This document shows, in pieces, positions 9,713 through 18,248 of a stretch of 64,000 nucleotides of DNA. Position 1 is the first letter of the stretch. Each line of letters starts with the position of its first letter. Below the pieces are notes generated by a model that saw only the letters and a program-made list of their open reading frames with translations, was not told the DNA's origin and made no database searches. A program made the translations under genes and the position numbers. The DNA is from Mucilaginibacter cryoferens (GTDB lineage Bacteria; Bacteroidota; Bacteroidia; Sphingobacteriales; Sphingobacteriaceae), in NCBI RefSeq assembly GCF_014205845.1, contig NZ_JACHCR010000010.1, positions 81,961 through 145,960 on the forward strand, given 5' to 3'.

Positions 9713-10453
9713 ATGTTACGGCACCTCGGCACCAAACGAACTTATAGTCATAATGTTAAACTGGCTTCTTTGCTGGGGTTAACAGCCGGGTTTGTTAACG
9801 CCGCCGGCTTTTTAGGTTTTGCCGTTTTAACCACCAATGTAACCGGCCATGCCGCGCTCTTTGCCGAGCGGATAGCTTTGCAGGATTGGAAAGCGGCGCG
9901 GGTTATCGCTTTGTGGATGCTTTTGTTTTTGGCCGGTGCTTTCATCTCCGGCTTTATTGTTTCCCGTATCGGCCGAAACCAGCGCTTTTCTTACGTTGTG
10001 CCCATCCTGATAGAAATTATCATATTACTTGCAGTTGCTTTATTTGGTTACAGGTATAACCATAGCTTGGTGGCTAAGGAGATTTTTGCAGGAAGTTTGC
10101 TTTTTGCCATGGGTCTGCAAAATTCATTGGTATCTATGGTATCGGGTTCGGTTGTACGAACAACCCATTTAACAGGAACCTTTACAGATCTGGGTATTGA
10201 GCTGGCGCAACTGCTTCAAAAAAATGCGGATGATCGCGCCATGTTGATATCCCGGATCAAGCTTCGTTGGGCTATCATTTTCTTTTTTATGTGCGGCGCC
10301 CTGGGCGGTGCTTATTTGTTCCGCGCTATAAAGTTTTACGGTTTTTTTGTCCCGGTATTCTTATTGACTTATATCTTGATATATGATGTTTTCCGTATAG
10401 CGGTTAAACGTTATTATCAACAATTACACCATTCCTTTAAGCGCAAACAGTGA
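9713..10453 (+). CDS. DUF1275 (YoaK-type) membrane protein
   Basis: A 246-residue polytopic protein with about six helices. GLTAGFVNAAGFLGF, TNVTGHAALFAE and the mid-protein MGLQNSLVSMVSGSVVRTTHLTGTFTDLG are characteristic of the DUF1275/YoaK family, whose function is not established. It lies 15 bp after the SafE-like gene and is probably the last gene of the cco operon. Its TGA stop is the first half of the FNR-type box at 10451. Confidence 0.88.
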   Translation: MLRHLGTKRTYSHNVKLASLLGLTAGFVNAAGFLGFAVLTTNVTGHAALFAERIALQDWKAARVIALWMLLFLAGAFISGFIVSRIGRNQRFSYVVPILIEIIILLAVALFGYRYNHSLVAKEIFAGSLLFAMGLQNSLVSMVSGSVVRTTHLTGTFTDLGIELAQLLQKNADDRAMLISRIKLRWAIIFFFMCGALGGAYLFRAIKFYGFFVPVFLLTYILIYDVFRIAVKRYYQQLHHSFKRKQ

Positions 10454-10515
10454 TGAAGGTCACTTTTTAGACGAATGGCCGTCATGGTGTAAAATCTGTT
10501 TAAGGGCCATCTTTG
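10451..10515 (+). promoter_or_regulatory. FNR-type box plus -7 element for the 10536 gene and alcohol dehydrogenase
   Basis: TGATGAAGGTCA (10451-10462) overlaps the DUF1275 stop codon. CATCTTTG (10508-10515) has one mismatch to TAnnTTTG and is centred exactly 55 bp from the box. The start codon at 10536 is 79 bp from the box centre. Confidence 0.55.
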
Positions 10516-10535
10516 ATCATTAAAACATATCAATT

Positions 10536-10883
10536 ATGGCAACTATTAAATTAAACGCCCCAACCTGGGAAGCAACAACAAGCAATCAAAGCAACACCAC
10601 CACTTTATGGAACAAATGGCTGGCGATAGCCGATACGCAGGCTGGAAACAAAACCGCCTGGTTCCTGGTTTCATTAATGATACAGGGTGTACTTTTCCTG
10701 CCTATCCCCGCTGTGCTGATGTATTACTACGATGCCCCAATTGTTGTATTGGGCGTTACCATGATCTTGTTCTTCGCCAATATAATTGCGGGTATGGGTG
10801 GTTCTGGTATAAGAACGGTATTATCATTTTTTACCGCGAGTGTGCTGATTCACGTAATTATGCTGGCCATATTCATCCTATAA
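10536..10883 (+). CDS. Small membrane protein of unknown function
   Basis: A 115-residue protein. A polar, threonine-rich N-terminus of about 40 residues (with WNKWLAIADTQAGNKTAW) is followed by three hydrophobic segments near 42-62, 66-88 and 93-114. I do not recognise the family. It stands directly behind an FNR-type promoter and 26 bp before the alcohol dehydrogenase, so it is likely co-transcribed with it and induced under low oxygen. It is a good candidate for a membrane adaptation protein of unknown function. Confidence 0.8.
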   Translation: MATIKLNAPTWEATTSNQSNTTTLWNKWLAIADTQAGNKTAWFLVSLMIQGVLFLPIPAVLMYYYDAPIVVLGVTMILFFANIIAGMGGSGIRTVLSFFTASVLIHVIMLAIFIL

Positions 10884-10909
10884 ATTAAATACATCCCTAA
10901 CAAAAACAT

Positions 10910-11947
10910 ATGCTCCCTAAAAAAATGAAGGCAGCGGTGATCCATCAATTTGGACAGCCGCTGCACATTGAAGAAATGCCGGTAAAAGAACCAGGCGAAA
11001 ATCAGATAGTGGTGAAAGTGATCGCTTGCGGCGTATGCCATACCGATTTACACGCTTGCCAGGGCGATTGGCCTGTCAAGCCTAAACTGCCGCTGATACC
11101 TGGGCACGAAGCTTTGGGTTACGTGGTTGCTTTAGGCCGTGGTGTCAAGAATATAAAGGAGGGCGATATTGTAGGTGTGCCCTGGCTGTTTAGCGCCTGC
11201 GGTTGCTGCGAGTTTTGTATAACAGGCTGGGAAACACTTTGCGATACCCAGCAAAATGGCGGATATAGCGTTGACGGAGGCTTTGCAGAATATGTTACTG
11301 CCGATTCGCGTTATGTTGCGCATTTTCCGGCTAACATCAATTTTACCCAAATGGCACCTATTATTTGTGCGGGTGTTACCGTTTATAAAGGGATCAAAGA
11401 AACCGAAGCTAAACCGGGCGAATGGATAGCCATTTCTGGTATCGGCGGCTTAGGCCACCTGGCTGTTCAGTATGCCAAAGCAATGGGATTGCATGTAGCG
11501 GCCATTGATATTGCTGATGATAAACTTAACCTGGCAAAAAGCCTGGGCGCCGATTTAGTTGTTAATGCTTTGGAACAAGATCCCGGAGAGTTTTTAAAGA
11601 AGCAAACAGGAGGGATGCATGGTGTATTGGTAACAGCGGTTTCGCCTATTGCTTTTAAACAAGGTATCTCGACGCTAAGGCGTAAAGGAACCATTGCATT
11701 AAACGGTTTACCTAAAGGGGGTTTCGACCTGCCTATTTTTGACACCGTGATTAACCGTTACACTGTTCGAGGCTCCATAGTAGGTACCCGGAAGGATATG
11801 CAGGAAGCAATTGAATTTGCTTTAGAGGGCAAAGTGAAAGCTACTGTTCATACGGCCAAACTGGAAGATATCAATTCTGTATTTGATGAGATGAAAAAAG
11901 GAGAGATTGAAGGCCGGGTAGTATTGGAAATTGCCAAACCTAATTGA
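10910..11947 (+). CDS. adhP: Zinc-dependent alcohol dehydrogenase (AdhP/AdhA type)
   Basis: Medium-chain Zn alcohol dehydrogenase that interconverts alcohols and aldehydes with NAD(H); it probably makes ethanol during fermentation. It has the catalytic-zinc residues in CGVCHTDLHA and PGHEALGYV, a structural-zinc loop with four cysteines (CGCCEFCITGWETLC) and the Rossmann motif GIGGLGHLA. Its 345 residues match the AdhP family. A second in-frame ATG at 10925 (MKAAVIHQF) fits the usual family N-terminus and may be the true start. It is downstream of the FNR-type promoter at 10451 and convergent with hemN. Confidence 0.93.
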   Translation: MLPKKMKAAVIHQFGQPLHIEEMPVKEPGENQIVVKVIACGVCHTDLHACQGDWPVKPKLPLIPGHEALGYVVALGRGVKNIKEGDIVGVPWLFSACGCCEFCITGWETLCDTQQNGGYSVDGGFAEYVTADSRYVAHFPANINFTQMAPIICAGVTVYKGIKETEAKPGEWIAISGIGGLGHLAVQYAKAMGLHVAAIDIADDKLNLAKSLGADLVVNALEQDPGEFLKKQTGGMHGVLVTAVSPIAFKQGISTLRRKGTIALNGLPKGGFDLPIFDTVINRYTVRGSIVGTRKDMQEAIEFALEGKVKATVHTAKLEDINSVFDEMKKGEIEGRVVLEIAKPN

Positions 11948-11970
11948 TATAATCAGATAGGTTAAATAGG

Positions 11971-12000
11971 AGGAGAATCTATAGTAGGTTCTCCTTTTTT
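11971..12000. terminator. Rho-independent terminator between adhP and hemN
   Basis: AGGAGAA (11971-11977) pairs perfectly with TTCTCCT (11989-11995) across an 11-base loop, and a run of T follows to 12000. It ends plus-strand transcription of adhP and stands in the convergent gap before the hemN stop codon. Confidence 0.75.
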
Positions 12001-12001
12001 A

Positions 12002-13375
12002 CTATATAGCCATACTAAAAAGCTGTGTGGGTGGTTTATCTGCCCAAAGGCGCGCATCAAGCGCCATGCAGATGTTTCTTAAATACCCTTCGCCCAATGG
12101 GGTAACTTCCAATCCCCACGAGTTCAATTCTATCAGTCCGTCATCCGCTAAAGGCTGTAAACGCTCCAGTCCTTCAAGTAGGGGGGCACAAGGTTTCTCG
12201 TGGTGGTTCCAGGTTGTTTTACCCTTGCACATAATGTTCTGGATATGTTTACGGATTATCATGTCATCAGGTGTTAGCAAGTGCCCTTTAAACACAGGTA
12301 ATTCTCCTTGTTTTACCAGCTTCAGATATTCCTCTACATTTTTTACATTTTGGGCGAAGGCATATCCCGAGTCGCTGATAGCAGATACCCCAAGCCCTAT
12401 TAATAGTTGCGTGTGTTGATTAGTATACCCCATGAAATTACGATAAAGGGTGCCGTTTTGCAAGGCTGTGAAAAGCTCATCGCCCGGTAATGCAAAATGG
12501 TCCATGCCTATCTCTGAATAGCCATAACTATTCAATAAAGCGCGACCTGTTTCCTGTAGCTTCGTTTTGGCTTTTGCATCGGGCAAATCATTTTCTGTAA
12601 AATGGCGTTGGCCCGGTTTTATCCAGGGTACGTGTGCATAACTGTAAAAGGCTATTCTATCGGGCATTAATTCGGCTACTTGTTGTATAGTGGTAGCTAA
12701 GCCCTGCAAGGTTTGTAATGGAAGTCCGTAAATGAGATCGTAATTAACAGATGTATAACCAATGCGGCGCGCTTGGCTGGTAACTGCCTGTACCTGGGCA
12801 AAACTTTGCTGGCGGTTAATGATCAATTGAACTTTGGGGTCAAAATCCTGTATGCCCAGGCTTAACCGGCGAAAACCAAGGTCATATAATACCTGTAAAT
12901 GATTTACGGTAGTATTGGCCGGATGGGCTTCAAAGCTAAATGCTGCATCAGGGTGTACATCGGTATGAAGAAGGATTGCACCAATCAGCATTTTTAAGTT
13001 TTCTGAGCTAAAAAATGTTGGCGTACCACCACCCAGGTGAATTTCACGAATAAGGGGTTTTCGGCCAAAAATATTCTTGTACATTGCCCACTCCAATAGC
13101 AAGGCATTGATGTATGGTTCTTCAACCCGGTGATTTTTAGTGATGCGGGTATTACAACCACAGTAGGTGCACAGGTTTTCGCAAAAAGGTAAATGGATAT
13201 ATAAACTGATCCCGTCTTTTAGGTTACTTTCATTAAATGACTGTTTAACCGATAACTGCCAATCGTTTTTATTAAATGCTTCAACGTCCCAATAAGGCAT
13301 GGTTGGATAACTGGTATAACGGGGCAGTGCCACGTTGTATTTCGCGGCAAGGTTAATGTTTTCGGGAACAGGCAT
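12002..13375 (-). CDS. hemN: Oxygen-independent coproporphyrinogen III dehydrogenase (HemN)
   Basis: Radical-SAM enzyme that converts coproporphyrinogen III to protoporphyrinogen IX without O2, for haem synthesis at low oxygen. The 457-residue protein has the radical-SAM cluster motif with its extra cysteine (CENLCTYCGC) near residues 69-78 and the HLGGGTP loop. It lies four bases after ldhA on the same strand, so the pair forms one operon under the FNR-type promoter at 14422-14485. That fits both a fermentative enzyme and an anaerobic haem enzyme, needed here for the haem-rich cbb3 oxidase. Confidence 0.95.
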   Translation of the reverse strand: MPVPENINLAAKYNVALPRYTSYPTMPYWDVEAFNKNDWQLSVKQSFNESNLKDGISLYIHLPFCENLCTYCGCNTRITKNHRVEEPYINALLLEWAMYKNIFGRKPLIREIHLGGGTPTFFSSENLKMLIGAILLHTDVHPDAAFSFEAHPANTTVNHLQVLYDLGFRRLSLGIQDFDPKVQLIINRQQSFAQVQAVTSQARRIGYTSVNYDLIYGLPLQTLQGLATTIQQVAELMPDRIAFYSYAHVPWIKPGQRHFTENDLPDAKAKTKLQETGRALLNSYGYSEIGMDHFALPGDELFTALQNGTLYRNFMGYTNQHTQLLIGLGVSAISDSGYAFAQNVKNVEEYLKLVKQGELPVFKGHLLTPDDMIIRKHIQNIMCKGKTTWNHHEKPCAPLLEGLERLQPLADDGLIELNSWGLEVTPLGEGYLRNICMALDARLWADKPPTQLFSMAI

Positions 13376-13379
13376 GGTA

Positions 13380-14402
13380 TTAGTCTCTAATGGTGTCTTT
13401 GATCGCCTGGCAGTCTTTCTGACAAATGCAGGCTTTGCCTACACATTTGTTTTGCTGCCATAGGTCGAGGTTTTTGATGGTTTGATCGGCTATTTCCTGT
13501 AAGGCCTCTTTTGTTAAATAGGCCTGGTGCGGTGTAACCAGTACATTGGGATAGTTAAGTAAACTGTGCAGTAAAGGATCTTTTACCATGTCGCCTTCAT
13601 GATCTTCAAAAAATAACCCCTTTTCAAACTCGTATACATCGAGGCCGAGATAGCCTATTTTGCCGCTTTTCAATCCGGCAATAGCATCTGTTGTTCTGAT
13701 TAAAGCTCCCCTGGAGGTATTAATCAGCATTACACCGCTCTTCATCCTGTCAATCGTTTCTCTTTTTACAAGGTGTTTGGTGGCTGGTGTTAGCGGTAAA
13801 TGCAAGGAGATAATATCGGCAGTAGTCAGTAACTCATCAAAACTCACACACTCCACATCCTGTATATTTTCGGAAAAATTTGGATCGCAGGCAATTACAT
13901 TACAGCCCAATCCATTAAATATTTTCGCGACAGCTTTACCTGTATTACCCAGGCCAATAAGGCCAACGGTTTTTCCTGAAAAATTAAAGCCGATAAGCTC
14001 GTCGTTTCTAAAATCAAAATGATGACTATGCTGATCGGCCGTAACCAGATGACGATTTAGCGCGAATGCCATGGCAACCGCATGTTCGGCAATGGCCTGT
14101 GGCGAATAGGAGGGTACATTGGCTATCTTAATACCAAGCCGGGCTGCGGCATCTTTGTCTATATGATCGGTGCCGGTAGAGCGGGTAACAATATATTTAA
14201 CACCGGAGTTGGCCAGTTTTTCAATTACCGCAGCCGATACATCATCATTGGTAAATACAATAACGGCATCCTTGCCATCCGCATATATGGCGGTATCCGG
14301 GCTAAGCGCATTGGATATCAGTGTAATGTCGTGCTTTTTTTCATTGGCTTTGGCCAGGTACTCTTTTTCAAAAGGTTTGATACTATAAGCTACCGCTTTC
14401 AT
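13380..14402 (-). CDS. ldhA: NAD-dependent D-lactate dehydrogenase with a cysteine-rich tail
   Basis: Reduces pyruvate to D-lactate to re-oxidise NADH in fermentation. The 340-residue D-2-hydroxyacid dehydrogenase has the Rossmann motif GLIGLGNTGKAV, catalytic-region segments NTSRGALI and TPHQAYLT, and the Glu-rich loop before them. Unusually, the C-terminus ends in a tail with four closely spaced cysteines (CVGKACICQKDC, about residues 321-332), which looks like a metal-binding or redox site. It is the first gene of an operon with hemN. Confidence 0.93.
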   Translation of the reverse strand: MKAVAYSIKPFEKEYLAKANEKKHDITLISNALSPDTAIYADGKDAVIVFTNDDVSAAVIEKLANSGVKYIVTRSTGTDHIDKDAAARLGIKIANVPSYSPQAIAEHAVAMAFALNRHLVTADQHSHHFDFRNDELIGFNFSGKTVGLIGLGNTGKAVAKIFNGLGCNVIACDPNFSENIQDVECVSFDELLTTADIISLHLPLTPATKHLVKRETIDRMKSGVMLINTSRGALIRTTDAIAGLKSGKIGYLGLDVYEFEKGLFFEDHEGDMVKDPLLHSLLNYPNVLVTPHQAYLTKEALQEIADQTIKNLDLWQQNKCVGKACICQKDCQAIKDTIRD

Positions 14403-14421
14403 CCTATTCTGTTTTATTAAA

Positions 14422-14485
14422 CAAAGTTAGTACTTAAGTAATGCCCGGGTATGTTCGCCATCAGCTCAAAATATGATGCTGGTCA
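14422..14485 (-). promoter_or_regulatory. FNR-type box plus perfect -7 element, ldhA-hemN promoter
   Basis: TGATGCTGGTCA (14474-14485) overlaps the stop codon of the regulator gene upstream. On the minus strand TAACTTTG (14422-14429) is a perfect TAnnTTTG element, centred 54 bp from the box. The ldhA start codon is 77 bp from the box centre. Confidence 0.65.
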
Positions 14486-15535
14486 GTTTTTCATCTTTTC
14501 CAGGCGGCTAAAGTCTAGTAGGGTAATGGTGCCGCCTTTTTTATCTATTAAGCCTTCATCTTTAAAATCGGCCAGTGTGCGGCTTACTGTTTCTGTAGCC
14601 ATGCCGGCCATAGCTGCCAGATCTTCGCGGGCTATTTTAAAACTCATCACTGTAGCATCCTGCTGGCGATAGATACGCAGTATGGCTTCAGCCATTTTTT
14701 TGCGAACAGAATGGTATGCCAATTGCAGTAACTGCTCTTCCTTTTCGCGAATATCATTGGCCAATAGTTTGATAAATGCACGGGCTACTTCAGGATACTG
14801 GTTCAATAATTCATCTAACTGATCTTTGGGGATAAGGCAAAGCAGGGAATCTTCCAGGGCGGTGGCGGTATCGGCATAAGGCTCGTTGCTTAATATCGCG
14901 TGTATACCCAGGTAATCATCTGCGGCACACAGTCCTGTCATTAATTCCCTGCCATCTTCGGCCTGTTTTATCGTTTTTACCTTTCCGCTGATAATGAGGT
15001 ACAGGCCATAGCCTTTATCTCCCTCGTAATAAATAACCTGTCCTTTTTTAAATTGCCGGGTTTTGCGTTCCTGGATTATTTTTTTTAGCTCAGCCGGCCC
15101 ATCGTTCCTGGCAACCAGGCTTTGCAGGCGATCAAGACTTTTGCTATATAATTGGTGAACGCTATCTTGTTTTTTTAATCTCGTTTCAATGGCGTTCAGT
15201 AACTCCATATCATCAAATGGTTTGGTCAGGTAATCATCTGCCCCCATCTCCATCCCCTTACGCAGGTCCAGCCTTTCTGCTTTGGCTGTTAAAAAAATAA
15301 AGGGTACGGCGGCCATTTCAGGATGCTTGTTCAGCATAAATAGCACGCCGTAGCCATCAAGTTCGGGCATCATGATATCACACAAGATGATATCGGGACT
15401 GTTTTTTAGGGCGAGGTCAACACCTGTTTTACCATTATCGGCTTCAAATACGGTATAACCTGCCAGTTGCAAAATTTCGGCTATATTTTCGCGGATGTCG
15501 TGGTTGTCTTCAATAACCAGCACTTTCTTGCTCAT
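14483..15535 (-). CDS. Response regulator: receiver domain fused to a Crp/FNR-type DNA-binding module
   Basis: A 350-residue transcription factor. Residues 1-120 are a CheY-like receiver with the acidic pair in VIEDN, phospho-acceptor Asp53 (ILCDIMMPE) and Lys in TKPFD. Residues about 140-250 form a cyclic-nucleotide-binding-like fold. Residues about 270-345 form a Crp-type winged helix whose recognition helix reads ETVSR (about 315-319), matching the Glu, Ser and Arg that read TTGAT in E. coli FNR. No FNR-like N-terminal cluster cysteines are present; the receiver occupies that position. Its start overlaps the kinase stop by four bases, so the two form a two-component pair. Predicted targets are the TGAY-N4-RTCA promoters in this window. 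Confidence 0.92.
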   Translation of the reverse strand: MSKKVLVIEDNHDIRENIAEILQLAGYTVFEADNGKTGVDLALKNSPDIILCDIMMPELDGYGVLFMLNKHPEMAAVPFIFLTAKAERLDLRKGMEMGADDYLTKPFDDMELLNAIETRLKKQDSVHQLYSKSLDRLQSLVARNDGPAELKKIIQERKTRQFKKGQVIYYEGDKGYGLYLIISGKVKTIKQAEDGRELMTGLCAADDYLGIHAILSNEPYADTATALEDSLLCLIPKDQLDELLNQYPEVARAFIKLLANDIREKEEQLLQLAYHSVRKKMAEAILRIYRQQDATVMSFKIAREDLAAMAGMATETVSRTLADFKDEGLIDKKGGTITLLDFSRLEKMKN

Positions 15536-16719
15536 AGGATGGGGAATGAAATAGTAAATAGGGTGCCCTTGTTCACGTTGCTTTTAAAGTCGATAATACC
15601 ATTCATCAAACTGGCATAACGGGCCACTATATTAAGACCCAGGCCAGTCCCCGGGATATTACCTGTATTATGCGCCCGGAAAAATGCCTCGAACAAGTGC
15701 TTCTGATCTGCTTCCGGAATACCAATGCCATTGTCTTTAATTGTGATATGGCAGCCTGTATTATTGATCTCGGTATTAAATTCAATGAACGTATTTTCGC
15801 CGGAATATTTGATGGCATTAGCGATGAGGTTGATAATGCAATTTTTCAGCAGGTTGGCATCCAGGTTGGCTACATGACTAACGCCGGTATGCTGGTAAAT
15901 GATATTTTGATTTTGTTTAGCCAGCATTTGCATTTCTTCTGTGATCTCTTCGGCCAGTTTAACCAGGTCGAAGCGGTTGAAGGCTGGTTCTACCCGTCCG
16001 GCTTCCAGTTTCTCCAGGGAAAGGAAATCGTTAAGTATGCCTGTAAGGTTGCCGACCGCGTGTTTAATGCGGGCAACATGTTTGGTTATATTGGGGTTAT
16101 CAAAAGGCTGCGCATATTTATCAATAAGGCTGGCCGAAAGCTGTACCGCGCTTAACGGAGTCCTAAACTCATGCGAGGCCATGGATACAAACCTGCTTTT
16201 TAACTGGCCCAGTTCTTTTTCTTTTTCAAGCGAGAGGCTTACTTCTTCTTTGGCCTGGCTTAGCGCATCAACGGTTTGCCGGAGCGATAGCGTTCTTTCT
16301 GCAACCAGCTCTTCCAGATGGGCGGCGTATTCTTTGAGTTGGTGTTCGGCTTCTTTTTCCCGACTCAGGTCATGGATGAAACCCGCATAAATTTGCCTAC
16401 CCGAATACTTAACCTCGCTAACCGCAAGGCGAAACGGAAATTGTGTACCATCTTTCCTCAGCCCGGTAACCTCGCGGCCTATGCCAATGATATGGGCGTG
16501 CCCGGTGCGTTGGTAACGGTTTAGATATTCATCGTGTTGCTGTTTATCTGGTGGGGGCATCAATACGGAAACATTTTTGCCAATAACATCTTCTGGTAAA
16601 TATTGGAACAGTTTACAGGCTGCCGGATTTATCGATTCTATGTGGCCTCTCGAATCTATAGTTATGATACCATCAATGGCGTTGTCAATTATCGCTCTCA
16701 AAAGGGCTGCATTCTCCAT
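15532..16719 (-). CDS. fixL: FixL-like haem-PAS oxygen-sensor histidine kinase
   Basis: Soluble sensor kinase. Counting from the chosen ATG (16719), a PAS domain spans about residues 5-115 and contains every FixL haem-pocket residue in register: His62 (proximal ligand; His200 in Bradyrhizobium FixL), Arg68, His76, Ile77 and Arg82 (Arg206, His214, Ile215, Arg220). A coiled coil (about 120-175), HisKA with His183 (ASHEFRTPL) and an HATPase domain (DNGIGIP, GTGLGL) follow. An upstream in-frame ATG at 16743 exists, but the -7-like element at 16748-16755 would place the transcript start near it, so I prefer 16719. O2 binding to the haem should inhibit the kinase; this is inferred from FixL. The partner is the adjacent receiver-FNR fusion. 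Confidence 0.9.
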   Translation of the reverse strand: MENAALLRAIIDNAIDGIITIDSRGHIESINPAACKLFQYLPEDVIGKNVSVLMPPPDKQQHDEYLNRYQRTGHAHIIGIGREVTGLRKDGTQFPFRLAVSEVKYSGRQIYAGFIHDLSREKEAEHQLKEYAAHLEELVAERTLSLRQTVDALSQAKEEVSLSLEKEKELGQLKSRFVSMASHEFRTPLSAVQLSASLIDKYAQPFDNPNITKHVARIKHAVGNLTGILNDFLSLEKLEAGRVEPAFNRFDLVKLAEEITEEMQMLAKQNQNIIYQHTGVSHVANLDANLLKNCIINLIANAIKYSGENTFIEFNTEINNTGCHITIKDNGIGIPEADQKHLFEAFFRAHNTGNIPGTGLGLNIVARYASLMNGIIDFKSNVNKGTLFTISFPIL

Positions 16720-16747
16720 AAGTAGATTTGACCCATTGGCCATTGCT

Positions 16748-16812
16748 CAAATATCAGCATAAGCTATCACACAACAAGTAATTACTTTCAGGCAAAAAAG
16801 TGACCAAGATCA
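16748..16812 (-). promoter_or_regulatory. FNR-type box plus -7 element, promoter of the sensor/regulator operon
   Basis: TGACCAAGATCA lies at 16801-16812. On the minus strand GATATTTG (16748-16755) has one mismatch to TAnnTTTG and is centred exactly 55 bp from the box. This implies that the regulator controls its own operon. Confidence 0.5.
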
Positions 16813-16955
16813 TTTTTTTGCCCGAATTATCTTTATTACCAACCAGTTGAAACAAAAGCTGCTCCAACTCCTTAGTCAGGTATAATCTTTACACTTCTCT
16901 TTCAGCGGCTCACGCCGTTCACATATCCTACACATCAATAAATGCACGCAATTAA

Positions 16956-17020
16956 TGATGTATATCATTTGCTACGGCATCTGCGGTCATTTTTAACAAG
17001 AGAGATGACAGGTAGTTTTG
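16956..17020 (+). promoter_or_regulatory. FNR-type box plus perfect -7 element, ackA-xfp promoter
   Basis: TGATGTATATCA (16956-16967) is followed by TAGTTTTG (17013-17020), a perfect TAnnTTTG element centred exactly 55 bp away. The ackA start codon is 96 bp from the box centre, leaving a leader of roughly 30 bases. Confidence 0.65.
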
Positions 17021-17057
17021 TTGCCGGGTCAGATGCTACATATCGTTATTAATTAAC

Positions 17058-18248
17058 ATGAAAGAAAAACAAACTTCCTATATCTTAAGCATCAATTGTG
17101 GTTCGTCCAGCCTGAAATTTAGTTTGTTTAATTCCGGTTCGCTGCAACCGGAATTGTATGGTAGTGTAGATGCCATAGGAAGTACAACAAGTAAATTTAA
17201 TATTACCGACAGGGAAAGAATTGTGCTGAACGAGATTCATGACTTTAAAAACCTGGCTACTGCTGTAAATGCAGTTATTCGCTGGTTTAAAGAAAGTAAA
17301 TACAATCATCACCTGCTGGCCCTTGGTCACCGCCTGGTACAGGGTGGGCCGGATCATCGGGAACCCGAATTGATTACTGAAGAGTTACTGATTGACCTAC
17401 AGCAATTTGTTTACCTGGCACCCAACCATTTACCGGATGAATTAAGGACGATCAAAACGTTCGGACGCGCTTTTTCGAAATTGCCTCAGGTAGCCTGTTT
17501 TGATACTGCCTTTCACCGTAATATGCCCGATGAAGCGAAGTATTATCCACTGCCGGCCAAATATCAGGAGCAAGGCCTGTTGCACTATGGCTTTCACGGG
17601 CTTTCCTATGAATACATTATTCAAAGGTTTGAGGCAGAAGATGTAAAAGCACAAAAAATCCTTATCGCTCATTTAGGTAACGGTGCCAGCATGGCTGCGG
17701 TAATAGGAGGTAAGTGTATTGAAACAACCATGGGCTTAAGCCCGATAGGAGGTTTGGTGATGGGTACCCGTTCCGGCGATCTTGACCCGGGTGTGGTATT
17801 ATTCCTGCTCAAACAAGGAAGGCTTTCCATTACACAGTTAGACAAGTTACTGAGCAAAGATTCGGGGTTAAAAGCCGTTGCCGGTAAAAGCGATGTGCAG
17901 GAGTTACTAAAAATGGAAGCCCAAGATCCCAAGGCGATGGCTGCAATTACTGTATTCTGTTACCAGGCCCGAAAGTTTATCGGCTCGTTAACTGCGGCAA
18001 TGGGCGGGTTAGATCTGCTGGTTTTTACCGGAGGCATCGGCGAACATTCTGCAATTGTTCGGGAGCGCATTTGCGGGGAGTTGGGGTTCCTGGGGATCAA
18101 TCTTGACAAAAAATCAAATCACGAAAACAAGGAGAATATTTCATCAGCTATAAGCCGGGTAAAAGTACTGGCGATGAAAACTAATGAAGAAGCAATGATT
18201 GCGCAACATACACAAACCGTTCTTAAACATCAGACTAATGAAAACTAA
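17058..18248 (+). CDS. ackA: Acetate kinase
   Basis: Converts acetyl phosphate and ADP to acetate and ATP. The 396-residue protein begins with the ASKHA phosphate-binding motif [13 protein letters not shown], then has HRLVQGG, the acetokinase signature around [12 protein letters not shown] and [20 protein letters not shown], and FTGGIGEHS near the C-terminus. It overlaps the phosphoketolase gene by 11 bases, so acetyl phosphate from that enzyme is probably converted straight to ATP: a substrate-level phosphorylation shunt for low-oxygen growth. Confidence 0.97.
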   Translation: MKEKQTSYILSINCGSSSLKFSLFNSGSLQPELYGSVDAIGSTTSKFNITDRERIVLNEIHDFKNLATAVNAVIRWFKESKYNHHLLALGHRLVQGGPDHREPELITEELLIDLQQFVYLAPNHLPDELRTIKTFGRAFSKLPQVACFDTAFHRNMPDEAKYYPLPAKYQEQGLLHYGFHGLSYEYIIQRFEAEDVKAQKILIAHLGNGASMAAVIGGKCIETTMGLSPIGGLVMGTRSGDLDPGVVLFLLKQGRLSITQLDKLLSKDSGLKAVAGKSDVQELLKMEAQDPKAMAAITVFCYQARKFIGSLTAAMGGLDLLVFTGGIGEHSAIVRERICGELGFLGINLDKKSNHENKENISSAISRVKVLAMKTNEEAMIAQHTQTVLKHQTNEN

